From NCBI GenBank assembly GCA_944322285.1, contig CALUOR010000019.1, positions 1-64,000 of the forward strand: 64,000 nt of DNA, written 5' to 3'. How positions within the stretch are numbered: the stretch's first letter is position 1; each line of letters begins with the position of its first letter. Source of the DNA: an uncultured Bacteroides sp. (GTDB lineage: Bacteria > Bacteroidota > Bacteroidia > Bacteroidales > Bacteroidaceae). The translations under genes and the position numbers were made by a program. The notes below the pieces were generated by a model that did not search any database, was not told the origin of the DNA, and saw nothing but the letters and a program-made list of their open reading frames with translations. Shown piece after piece: positions 1 to 7,428 of this stretch.

Positions 1-191
1 CGCAATACGCCAACTATATTAATAACAAACCTATTGGCAGAATTAAGTACGCACTAAATTAATTCCGCCAACGGGTATATATTATCAAGACCAACAAAAA
101 TACCCGGAAAAATACTGTTCTACCTATTCCTAATGAGAATCTTTCATGCAAATACCTAATTTATGCGATTGCGGCAATGCCTCCGATGCCG

Positions 192-199
192 TATCTTTG
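192..199 (+). promoter_or_regulatory. Predicted -7 promoter element upstream of a leader hairpin
   Basis: TATCTTTG matches the Bacteroides -7 consensus TAnnTTTG exactly. It lies about 65 bases before a structured segment (266-304) and no long gene follows before the next promoter at 384. The implied transcript is a short leader or small RNA. Confidence 0.45.
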
Positions 200-250
200 C
201 ATCGTCAGATTTGAATGAATTAGTTAGTCATAATTACGTAACCACTTTTT

Positions 251-316
251 ATGGAAGGTAAAAAGATCCCCGTCCTCCCGATGAGACATCGCGAAGGCGG
301 GGATTTCCTTATATAA
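251..316 (+). other. Possible 21-residue leader peptide overlapping a hairpin
   Basis: An ATG at 251 opens a 21-codon frame (MEGKKIPVLP...) ending in TAA at 314-316. Almost the entire frame is inside the hairpin at 266-304. No Shine-Dalgarno is visible, which is not decisive in Bacteroides. The frame could be chance; the hairpin is the better supported object. Confidence 0.2.
266..304 (+). terminator. Two-tier hairpin, possible small-RNA terminator or attenuator
   Basis: ATCCCCGTC at 266-274 pairs with GGCGGGGAT at 296-304, and inside it CGATG (279-283) pairs with CATCG (287-291). The flank TTTCCTTATA gives only a weak U tract. The structure follows a promoter-like element at 192-199 and precedes a second one at 384-391. 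Confidence 0.4.
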
Positions 317-383
317 TATGAAGAGTTGTCGTAATTAAGCATAATTAATCAAAGTGGAAGCAGTAAAAGTTGCTCAGAATCAT

Positions 384-391
384 TATCTTTG
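384..391 (+). promoter_or_regulatory. Predicted -7 promoter element of the DUF4251 gene
   Basis: TATCTTTG, an exact TAnnTTTG match, lies about 65 bases before the start of the DUF4251 gene. The expected transcription start is near 398. Confidence 0.5.
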
Positions 392-455
392 TGAAAGGGA
401 CTATGCGTGAGAGGTTGTAGTCCCACTATTTTATAATTACTAAAAACAGATGTGT

Positions 456-1010
456 ATGAAAAGATTTAGTATCTTATTGACGTTGTTTCTGCTCGTGATG
501 GCAGGAAGCGCCGCAGCTCAAGAAGAAAGGGACTTGACGAAAGCCGAAAAGAAAGCTTTGCAAGAACGTATAGACAGCCTGCAATACGCTGAAGCCGTAC
601 AGGCACTCAATGATCGTGCTTTTACGTTGGAGGCAGACAAGGTTATCTTTAAGTATGGACAGACTGCATACGTGACGTCCAACACTAACTTCGTGTCGGT
701 GCAAGATGATAAAGCTACGGTGCAAGTGGCTTTTAATATTCCCATAAGCGGACTTAACGGACTGGGAGGTGTAACCGTGGACGGTCAATTCTCCAAGTAT
801 GACCTGCGGACGGACAAGAAGGGAAACGTCATGCTTTCTCTCAGCGTGATGGGCAGCGGTATATCAGCCCGTGTGGACATAACTCTTTATGCCGGGAGCA
901 ATGAAGCTACGGTTAATATTCTGCCCAATTTCAGTTCCAACCGCTTGACCTTGAGTGGTGTCATCCTTCCGCTGCACAAGAGTCGCGTGTTTAAGGGACG
1001 CAGTCTCTGA
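456..1010 (+). CDS. DUF4251 domain protein, exported
   Basis: A 184-residue protein with an N-terminal signal peptide (hydrophobic core about residues 4-18, cleavage probably after the AAAQ region). The mature part contains the DUF4251 pattern: an aromatic-rich YGQTAYVTSNTNF stretch followed by alternating beta-strand segments rich in G and V. DUF4251 proteins are Bacteroidetes envelope proteins of unknown function. An ATG two codons upstream (450) is also possible; 456 was chosen because MKRF is the usual beginning of such a signal peptide. The gene is monocistronic, with its own promoter-like element and a hairpin (1019-1063) after the stop. Confidence 0.8.
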   Translation: MKRFSILLTLFLLVMAGSAAAQEERDLTKAEKKALQERIDSLQYAEAVQALNDRAFTLEADKVIFKYGQTAYVTSNTNFVSVQDDKATVQVAFNIPISGLNGLGGVTVDGQFSKYDLRTDKKGNVMLSLSVMGSGISARVDITLYAGSNEATVNILPNFSSNRLTLSGVILPLHKSRVFKGRSL

Positions 1011-1018
1011 TAAATATT

Positions 1019-1063
1019 AGCTCCTGTTCTTAATTTTGCTTCGGTTTAATTGAAACAGGGGCT
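1019..1063. terminator. Hairpin between convergent genes
   Basis: AGCTCCTGTT at 1019-1028 pairs, with one G-U, with AACAGGGGCT at 1054-1063. It lies between the convergent DUF4251 and HTCS genes and could end both transcripts. The U tract on the plus strand is short (TTATTGTG). Confidence 0.5.
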
Positions 1064-1096
1064 TATTGTGTAAAAGCTTTAGAGAGTCAGTGTGGT

Positions 1097-3862
1097 TTAC
1101 TTCTTCCGCTTGAGATATTCCGTGGGGCTTTCTCCAAAATAGTCCTTATAACATTTAGTGAAATAGGAAGGCGAAGTGAAGCCTACTTCGTATGTTATTT
1201 CCGCAATGGTCTTTTCCGTGGACGCCAGCAGGGAGGCGGCACGCTTCAACCGGGCGATGCGCACCAGCTCGTTGGGCGAATAGCCGCTCAGGGCTTTGGT
1301 CTTGCGGTAGAGTTGCACGCGGCTCAGGCCGATGTCCTCACCCAGTTGCTCCACGCTGAGGTCGGGGTCGGCGAGGCGTTGTCCGATGAGGTCTTGCAAC
1401 TTCTCTAAGAAGCCTTTGTCGATGTCCGCCAGCGGGGTCTTGTGGTCGGTGTTCAGCGAACCGTTGCTGAAGGCTTGTTGCAGGCGGTGGCGGTTTTCTA
1501 TCAGATTACGCAGACGGGTGGTGAGCAATGCCGCGCTGAAAGGTTTGGCGATGTACGAGTCGGCACCACACTCGTAGCCCTTTATCTTCTGTTCGTCCAT
1601 GGCGTAGGCGGTGAGCATCATCACAGGGATGTGTGAGGTTTGCAATTCCGATTTCAGGCGTCGGCAACACTCCATGCCGTCCATGACGGGCATCATGACG
1701 TCGCAGATGATGGCGTCGGGTACGTATTTCATGGCTTGACTGAGTCCTTCCTTGCCATCCGCTGCTTCGATGACATTATACTGCCCTTCCAGCACCGAGC
1801 GTACATAGTCGCGTATGTCTCGGTTGTCATCCACAATAAGGACGGTTTCGCGTCCATCGTTTTCCGAGGAGGGAGTGTGTACTTGTGCAGTGCCTTGCGT
1901 GGCCTCTGCAAGGGCGCCTTCTTTCATCGGAGGCAATGCCTTGCGGAGAGCGGGAGCATGGGTCGGGGCAGCTTGCCGGAAGGCAGGCATTTCGATGGTG
2001 AAGGTCGTCCCTTTGCCTTCCGTGCTGTCTACACGGATGGTGCCGTGGTGCATCTCTACGAACGCTTTGACCAAAGCCAGTCCGATGCCCGAACCGGCGT
2101 GATGCACGTCTATCTGGTAAAAGTTCTCGAAAATGTGCTGTACGTGTTCGGCGGGCATACCGACGCCAGTGTCGGCCACTTGCAGGCGGAGCCACGGAGC
2201 ATCATCTTGTGTGAAGAAAGAGAGGTCGACTTGGACGCTTCCCGCTTCCGGCGTGAACTTAAAGGCATTGGACAGCAGGTTGTACACGATGCGCTCCATC
2301 TTCTCGGCATCGGCGGTGACGAGGTTCCCGTTATCTGTCGCTTCCGGTGTATGCAGGCCGAAGCGGATGTGTTTCTGATAAGCTAAGGTGCGGAAAGCGT
2401 CGGTCCATTCGTGCAGGGAGGCAGACAAGTCGAATTGGGACAGACGCAGGTCCAGTTTGCCGGCCTCGTATTTACGGAAATCCAATATCTGGTTGACCAG
2501 ACGAAGCAGGACGGTGACATTCTTGTGCACAATGTTCAGCAGGAAATGTTCACGCTCGTCCAGATGTGTGCTTTGGCTTAGTTGGTTCACAGGGTCGGCG
2601 ATGAGCGTCAGCGGTGTGCGGAAGTCGTGGGACACGTTGGTGAAGAAAGTCAGTTTGGCATGAGTGGCTTTCTCCAGTTGCTTGGACAGTTCGATGAGCT
2701 GGTCGCGCTGCTTTTCCAGTTGCTGCTTTTGACGTGATAGTTCTTCATTCAGACGGACCTTTGTCCAAAAGGCGCGTACCGCCATGATGAGCAATCCGAT
2801 GGTCAATGCGATAATCAGGATGCAGGCGTAGAGCAACATGCGCTGGGTGGAGTAGCGGGTGAGGAACACATCGAGACGGCTGTTCAGTGTTTCAATCTTT
2901 CCGTCCAAGGCATTGATTTGCTGGGTCTGCATCTGCATGATGCGGGCATTGGTTTTGTTTACCAGTGCCGTAGACAGGATGTTCTCTTTCTCAAATTCTT
3001 TTCCTTGCAGGATGTTCATGGCCACCTCCATCACTTTGTCACCGCCGGTGGGATAGATAAAAGTGGCGTCCAACTGTCCCTTCGACACCATATCCACGCC
3101 TTTGCCTTCGCCATAGAGGGCGTCTACACCGATGAACAACATTCCCTTTTCCCGTTGGTGACGTACGGCGGCACGGTAAGCGCCTGCGGCCATGCGGTCG
3201 TTGTAGCAAAACACTAAGTCAATGTGGGGATGGCAGGTCAACAAAGAATCGAATAGTTGTTCCGCTTTCGGCTCAAACCATCCCGCATCGATGCTGTCTA
3301 TTATCTCAATATCAGTATAATTCTTTAATACCTCCATCAGGCCGCGATGGCGTTCTGTGTCGGGCGTAGAAGTGGCGAGGCCTCTTACTTCCACTATCTT
3401 TCCATGACCTTCCAAACGATTGGCGATATAGCTGCCTGCTCGTTGCCCTATGTCGTAGTTGTCCGCTCCCACGAAGGCCGTGCATTGTTCCGAGCGTGTG
3501 CGGCGGTCTATCAATACGACCGGGATGCCCTTTTGGTAGGCTTTCTCAATGGCCGGGCTGACATCGTCCACTACGTTGGGTGAGACTATCAGCAGGTCGA
3601 TGCCCATGCCGATGAGTTCCTCGATGTCCCGTATCTGGCGGTCGTTATCATCGTTGGCGGCACGTATCTCTACCCGTACGCCCGGATAGAACTGCGCTTC
3701 ACGCAGGATTTCCTTGTTAAGCTGGGTGCGCCAGTCGTCGTCGCTGCATTGGGATACGCCGATGAGGTAATTTTCACTTTGGGTATGGCAACCGGATAGT
3801 GATAGTATAAATGATGTCAGGATGACGAGTATGGAACGTTGTTTCATTCTTTTCTTATTCAT
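1097..3862 (-). CDS. Hybrid two-component system sensor-regulator with periplasmic sugar-binding domain
   Basis: A 921-residue one-protein sensor and transcription factor. In order: N-terminal hydrophobic segment with a CHT lipobox-like end (about 11-25), a LacI/RbsB-like periplasmic binding domain (about 33-305), a membrane helix (343-364), a coiled linker, a HisKA domain with phospho-accepting His412 (SHDFRTP), a HATPase_c domain (SNAFKF, DTGVGMP, GSGIGLAL), a receiver domain with Asp721 (ICDVMMP) and a C-terminal AraC-type DNA-binding domain (about 815-918). This layout matches the fructose-sensing BT1754 class of Bacteroides HTCS, which uses a sugar-binding domain rather than the commoner Reg_prop/Y_Y_Y sensor. 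The neighbouring fructokinase and GH32 genes support fructose as ligand, an inference. The start overlaps the end of the RhuM-Fic gene by 8 bases; MKQRS at 3847 is an alternative start. Confidence 0.93.
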   Translation of the reverse strand: MNKKRMKQRSILVILTSFILSLSGCHTQSENYLIGVSQCSDDDWRTQLNKEILREAQFYPGVRVEIRAANDDNDRQIRDIEELIGMGIDLLIVSPNVVDDVSPAIEKAYQKGIPVVLIDRRTRSEQCTAFVGADNYDIGQRAGSYIANRLEGHGKIVEVRGLATSTPDTERHRGLMEVLKNYTDIEIIDSIDAGWFEPKAEQLFDSLLTCHPHIDLVFCYNDRMAAGAYRAAVRHQREKGMLFIGVDALYGEGKGVDMVSKGQLDATFIYPTGGDKVMEVAMNILQGKEFEKENILSTALVNKTNARIMQMQTQQINALDGKIETLNSRLDVFLTRYSTQRMLLYACILIIALTIGLLIMAVRAFWTKVRLNEELSRQKQQLEKQRDQLIELSKQLEKATHAKLTFFTNVSHDFRTPLTLIADPVNQLSQSTHLDEREHFLLNIVHKNVTVLLRLVNQILDFRKYEAGKLDLRLSQFDLSASLHEWTDAFRTLAYQKHIRFGLHTPEATDNGNLVTADAEKMERIVYNLLSNAFKFTPEAGSVQVDLSFFTQDDAPWLRLQVADTGVGMPAEHVQHIFENFYQIDVHHAGSGIGLALVKAFVEMHHGTIRVDSTEGKGTTFTIEMPAFRQAAPTHAPALRKALPPMKEGALAEATQGTAQVHTPSSENDGRETVLIVDDNRDIRDYVRSVLEGQYNVIEAADGKEGLSQAMKYVPDAIICDVMMPVMDGMECCRRLKSELQTSHIPVMMLTAYAMDEQKIKGYECGADSYIAKPFSAALLTTRLRNLIENRHRLQQAFSNGSLNTDHKTPLADIDKGFLEKLQDLIGQRLADPDLSVEQLGEDIGLSRVQLYRKTKALSGYSPNELVRIARLKRAASLLASTEKTIAEITYEVGFTSPSYFTKCYKDYFGESPTEYLKRKK

Positions 3863-4835
3863 AATTGTTCTTGTTTATCAAGTTCACGACAACTTTCACC
3901 ATTACATCTTTTTCTTCTGTTCGGCTTTCGGCAATCATCAGTGTAAGGGCGACGAGAGTGTTGTCCGCAATGCGTTTGCTCCCATTCGGATTATAGAGAA
4001 TGCCGTTACCTGCCATGAACCACAAGAAAAGTGTTGCGGCAATACGTTTGTTGCCATCGCTGAACGAATGGTTTTTTGTCACCAGGTAAAGTAACATGGC
4101 GGCTTTCTCTTCCACAGACGGATAGAGGTCCTGTCCTCCAAAAGTCTGGTATATCTGTCCTATGGAGCTTTTGAAAGAATCATCTTTTTCATTGGCGAAC
4201 CATTGGCTTCCGCCAAACTTTGTTTTCAACTCCGCGATGGCTTGCATAGCTCCTTCGTAGGTGGCATGGAACTTCTCTTCATTTGTGGTTTGCTCTACGG
4301 CTAATTGTTGATAATCATATTTGTCTAACGTGTCAAGCGCGTATGCGTAGTTGGATACAACTTCTATAAGGTTGAGCGCATCGTTGGAAGTTAACGTTTC
4401 TTGTGATTGAATCGTCCGACCCAATACTCCGATCAGTTGCTTTAATTCCGTGTAGTGTTGTTCGGTCAATGTTTTGTTTATGGCATAACCTTTTACCAGA
4501 TAGTCTTTTAGGATACGGTTAGCCCAAATGCGGAATTGCGTGCCGCGTTGGCTCTTTACACGATAACCTACTGAGATGATGACATCTAAGCTATAGATTT
4601 TTGTCGGTTTGTATTTAGAGAAAGTATTATGCAAAATTTGCATATTACTATTCTGTTCTAGTTCCCCTTCTTTAAAAACATTAGAAATGTGGCGCGCAAT
4701 GACGGACTGATCTTTTTGAAACAGTTCAGCCATTTGTGCTTGTGAAAGCCATACTGTGTCATGCTCTAACTTGACGTCGATGGAGGTTTGTCCGTCGGCG
4801 GTCTTGTAAATCACAATCTTATCATTTAGTTCCAT
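3855..4835 (-). CDS. RhuM family protein fused to a Fic/Doc-like domain
   Basis: A 326-residue protein. Residues about 5-120 are the RhuM domain, seen in virulence-associated and phage-like proteins (DTVWLSQAQMAELFQ, SLDVIISVGYRVKS, GTQFRIWA). The C-terminal half carries a Fic core, HSFSDGNKR at 256-264, close to the Doc form HxFxDxNKR; Fic proteins modify targets by AMPylation or phosphorylation. The start at 4835 (MELND) was chosen because a TACATTTG promoter element lies 20 bases upstream, excluding the longer frame from 4883. The gene sits inside a sugar utilisation locus and overlaps the downstream HTCS gene by 8 bases. No antitoxin gene is visible next to it. The true target is unknown. 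Confidence 0.85.
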   Translation of the reverse strand: MELNDKIVIYKTADGQTSIDVKLEHDTVWLSQAQMAELFQKDQSVIARHISNVFKEGELEQNSNMQILHNTFSKYKPTKIYSLDVIISVGYRVKSQRGTQFRIWANRILKDYLVKGYAINKTLTEQHYTELKQLIGVLGRTIQSQETLTSNDALNLIEVVSNYAYALDTLDKYDYQQLAVEQTTNEEKFHATYEGAMQAIAELKTKFGGSQWFANEKDDSFKSSIGQIYQTFGGQDLYPSVEEKAAMLLYLVTKNHSFSDGNKRIAATLFLWFMAGNGILYNPNGSKRIADNTLVALTLMIAESRTEEKDVMVKVVVNLINKNNYE

Positions 4836-4854
4836 GGTTGTATCTTTAGTTTTG

Positions 4855-4862
4855 CAAATGTA
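4855..4862 (-). promoter_or_regulatory. Predicted -7 element for rhuM-fic and the HTCS gene
   Basis: TACATTTG on the minus strand matches TAnnTTTG. It lies 20 bases before the ATG at 4835, implying a very short leader, and could transcribe both rhuM-fic and the overlapping HTCS gene. Confidence 0.5.
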
Positions 4863-4914
4863 GTGATTAAAGATAAAACTCAATGAAACCCTACTGAAAA
4901 TCTTGTTTTGATGG

Positions 4915-4962
4915 ATGCAGAGGCATGGAAAACGTGGATGGATTTCTCTTGTGCCTCTGCAT
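4915..4962 (-). terminator. Long-stem hairpin after the fructokinase gene
   Basis: ATGCAGAGGCA at 4915-4925 is the exact reverse complement of 4952-4962. It follows the pfkB-family gene stop and separates it from rhuM-fic. The U tract on the minus strand is weak (CAAAACAAGATTTT). Confidence 0.5.
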
Positions 4963-4970
4963 CTGCTTGT

Positions 4971-5858
4971 TTACATCAACCTTTCCCGCAACGAATCGGG
5001 CAGCACGGGCATAGCTCCCTGTTGCGTGCAGACAAAGGCCGACGTGTTTACAGCCAGCCGATGGGCTTCGTTCACCGTCTTGCCCTTGAGGATGGCGGAG
5101 ACAAAGGCGGCGGTGAAGGAATCGCCTGCGCCTACGGTGTCGGCCACTTGCACGCGGGGCGTCTCTACAAACGATACGCATCCGGGTGTGAATACGTAGC
5201 TGCCGTTGACACCGCACGTCAGGATGAGCATCTTTAAATTGTATTTGCCTAATAATATCCAGCACTTGTCTTGCAGGTCGATGCCGGGATAGCCGAACAT
5301 GCGGCTGACGGTGACCAGTTCTTCATCGTTTATCTTCAGGATGTTGCAGCGGCGCATGGAGTCGCACAAGACTTCCTTGGTATAGAAATTCTGACGCAGG
5401 TTGATGTCGAATATCTTCAGCGTGTCCGGCGTGTCGGGCATGGCGTCGAGGAAGCGGCCGATGGTCTGCCGGGACACCACGCTGCGTTGCGCCAGCGAGC
5501 CGAAGCATACGGCGCGTGTCTGACGGGCCAGTTCTTCCAAGGCATCGGTATAGGGAATGTTGTCCCACGCCACGCCTTCCTTGATGTCATAGCAGGGTAC
5601 GCCCACATCGTCCAACGTCACTTGCACGGTGCCTGTGGGGTAGGGCACTGTTTCTACTATCCCGTTCAGTTCTTTTTCACGGAAGTTGTCCAATATCTCT
5701 TTTCCCAGCTTGTCATCGCCCACGGCACTGACTACCCGGCTCTCCAATCCGAATTGCGATACATGGTATGCAAAGTTGGCGGGTGCACCGCCCAGTTTCT
5801 TTCCTTCGGGCAGCACGTCCCACAGTGCTTCGCCCATTCCTACTACATAGTTGTTCAT
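4971..5858 (-). CDS. PfkB-family carbohydrate kinase, probable fructokinase
   Basis: A 295-residue cytoplasmic kinase of the ribokinase/PfkB family. The N-terminal substrate signature GGAPANFAYH (about 23-32) and the C-terminal anion-hole/catalytic motif DTVGAGDSF are both present, with the Asp of GAGD as catalytic base. Length is normal for the family. Its place in a locus with a GH32 fructosidase, an MFS sugar porter and a fructose-type HTCS suggests phosphorylation of imported fructose, as BT1757 does in B. thetaiotaomicron. Specificity is inferred from context. It is separated from the MFS gene by a 22-bp-period repeat array (5919-5973). Confidence 0.9.
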   Translation of the reverse strand: MNNYVVGMGEALWDVLPEGKKLGGAPANFAYHVSQFGLESRVVSAVGDDKLGKEILDNFREKELNGIVETVPYPTGTVQVTLDDVGVPCYDIKEGVAWDNIPYTDALEELARQTRAVCFGSLAQRSVVSRQTIGRFLDAMPDTPDTLKIFDINLRQNFYTKEVLCDSMRRCNILKINDEELVTVSRMFGYPGIDLQDKCWILLGKYNLKMLILTCGVNGSYVFTPGCVSFVETPRVQVADTVGAGDSFTAAFVSAILKGKTVNEAHRLAVNTSAFVCTQQGAMPVLPDSLRERLM

Positions 5859-5918
5859 GGTGAATATATTTTACAGATTACTATTGTTGTTTCTTCTTCC
5901 ACTGTTTCGTCTGACAAT

Positions 5919-5973
5919 AGACGCCGTTTGTTCCTACATCAAACGCCGTTTGATCCTACATTAAACGGCGTCT
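5919..5973. repeat. 22-bp-period intergenic array A
   Basis: ACGCCGTTTG begins at 5921 and again at 5943, exactly 22 bases apart, followed by CCTACATnAAAC spacing. A third unit is inverted (AAACGGCGTCT at 5963-5973), an exact complement of AGACGCCGTTT at 5919-5929. The array fills the gap between the fructokinase and MFS genes and could fold into a hairpin in the MFS-to-kinase transcript. Confidence 0.75.
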
Positions 5974-6040
5974 GATGTCCAACCCTCCGGCACCCCCTTC
6001 AGAATGCCTTCTGGGGCATGTCCGGACGGGCTACGATGGT

Positions 6041-7216
6041 TTATGCCGCCATCGGGCGCCGGATGCGCGGTGTATAGAAAATTAGATACAAAACGCCTAT
6101 CAGCATCACGCCCACGGCACCGCTCTGCCCCATGGCATCGCCGGCGAAGCCCATCAGCAGGGGGAAGACCGTACCGCCGAACAGGCCCATAATCATCAGG
6201 CCGGACACTTCGTTCTTCTTCTCGGGCACCGCCAGCAGGGCTTGCGAGAAGATGATGGAGAACACGTTGCTGTTGCCGAAGCCTATCAGTGCTATACATA
6301 TATATATAATGTAGTGTACGTCCGAGGCAAGCAGTCCTATCATGGCTACCAACATGCAGGCTACGCTGAGGGCGAAGAACTTTCGGGCATTGGCCCTTTG
6401 CAGGATGAAGGCGCCGCTGAAGCAGCCGATGGTGCGGAAGATGAAGTAGAGGCTGGTGGCCCACGAAGCTTCATCAAGCGTCATGCCCAACTTCTCCATC
6501 AGCAGCTTAGGAGCGGTAGTGTTGGTGCCTACATCAATACCTACGTGACACATGATGCCCAGAAAGCAGAGCAGGATGAACGGCTTACCCAACAGCCGGA
6601 AGCACTCGGCAAAGCCGGAAGCGCGGTCGGGCTGTTCTTCCTCAATGGGCGTGACACCCAGCCACAAGATGGCAAGCACGGCTATCACCATATAGACGGG
6701 GAACAGCACACGCCACTCCAAGCCGAAGGTCGGGATGGCCTGCGTGGCACCCCACATGGCGATGTAGGGAGCCAGGAAGGAGGCGATGGCCTTCACAAAC
6801 TGCCCGAAGGTCAGGGAACTTGCCAAGCGGTCGCCACTGATGATGTTGGACAAGAGCGGGTTCAACGACGTTTGCATCAAGGCGTTGCCAATGCCCAACA
6901 GGGAGAACGAGCACAGCATCAGCCCGTAGCTGTCGCCGAAGAGGGGCAGCAGCAGAGACAGGGCGGTCACAACGAGGCTTAATAGCACCGTCCTTTTCCG
7001 CCCGATGCGGTTCATCAGCACGCCCGTAGGCACACTGAAGATGAGGAACCAAAAGAACACGAGCGAGGGGAAGATGTTGGCCTCGGAGTCGCTCAGCCCC
7101 AAGTCGGCCTTGACGTAGTTGGAGGCGATGCCCACCAAGTCTACGAAGCCCATCGCGAAGAAGCACAGCATCACGGGGATGAGCTTACCGTATTTCATTT
7201 TTGTATTGTCGGTCAT
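6041..7216 (-). CDS. MFS sugar transporter, FucP/BT1758-like
   Basis: A 391-residue protein with about twelve membrane helices and a major-facilitator loop signature (NRIGRKRTVLL) after helix 2. The annotated start is the ATG at 7216 (MTDNTKMKYG); a GTG-initiated frame from 7231 adds five residues without support. The nearest remembered relatives are Bacteroides inner-membrane monosaccharide importers that sit beside fructokinase in fructan loci. The probable role is uptake of free hexose, most likely fructose, from the periplasm. It is flanked on both sides by short-period repeat arrays (A at 5919, B at 7278), so its transcript carries structured RNA at both ends if it is cotranscribed with its neighbours. 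Confidence 0.85.
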   Translation of the reverse strand: MTDNTKMKYGKLIPVMLCFFAMGFVDLVGIASNYVKADLGLSDSEANIFPSLVFFWFLIFSVPTGVLMNRIGRKRTVLLSLVVTALSLLLPLFGDSYGLMLCSFSLLGIGNALMQTSLNPLLSNIISGDRLASSLTFGQFVKAIASFLAPYIAMWGATQAIPTFGLEWRVLFPVYMVIAVLAILWLGVTPIEEEQPDRASGFAECFRLLGKPFILLCFLGIMCHVGIDVGTNTTAPKLLMEKLGMTLDEASWATSLYFIFRTIGCFSGAFILQRANARKFFALSVACMLVAMIGLLASDVHYIIYICIALIGFGNSNVFSIIFSQALLAVPEKKNEVSGLMIMGLFGGTVFPLLMGFAGDAMGQSGAVGVMLIGVLYLIFYTPRIRRPMAA

Positions 7217-7260
7217 GGTTGGTATATACACACTAAGTTCACAAAAAGATACTCCTTACA

Positions 7261-7410
7261 GTCTCCTCTCGGCACCGTATAATCTCCCCTCTGGAGACAT
7301 TATAATCTGTCGGGCAGACACATTATAATCTCTCGCATCGACACATTATAATCTGTCGGGTCGACACATTATAATGTCTCCGGAGGGGACTTTCGTATGT
7401 CTCCGTAGGG
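7261..7410. repeat. 23-bp-period intergenic array B
   Basis: TATAAT recurs at 7278, 7301, 7324, 7347 and 7370, exactly 23 bases apart, in units of the form GACACATTATAATCTGTCGG. The ends are inverted: GGAGACATTATAAT near 7293 and ATTATAATGTCTCC near 7367 are complements, and CTCCCCT/GGAGGGGA flanks extend this. It occupies the 212-base gap between the MFS and GH36 genes. Confidence 0.85.
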
Positions 7411-7428
7411 GAGGTACGGACGGTGGCG

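Noticed and set aside
1-191. Partial gene at the left edge of the window
   Set aside because: No open frame with coding character crosses the edge; the AT-rich sequence shows only short frames.
1640-2386. A 248-residue open frame opposite the HTCS gene
   Set aside because: It is the complement of the HATPase and receiver coding sequence, with no promoter or family resemblance; a shadow frame caused by high GC.
7261-7410. Array B (and C, D, E) as CRISPR repeats
   Set aside because: Units run head to tail at 22-23 bp with no unique 30-bp spacers between them, and no cas genes are present.
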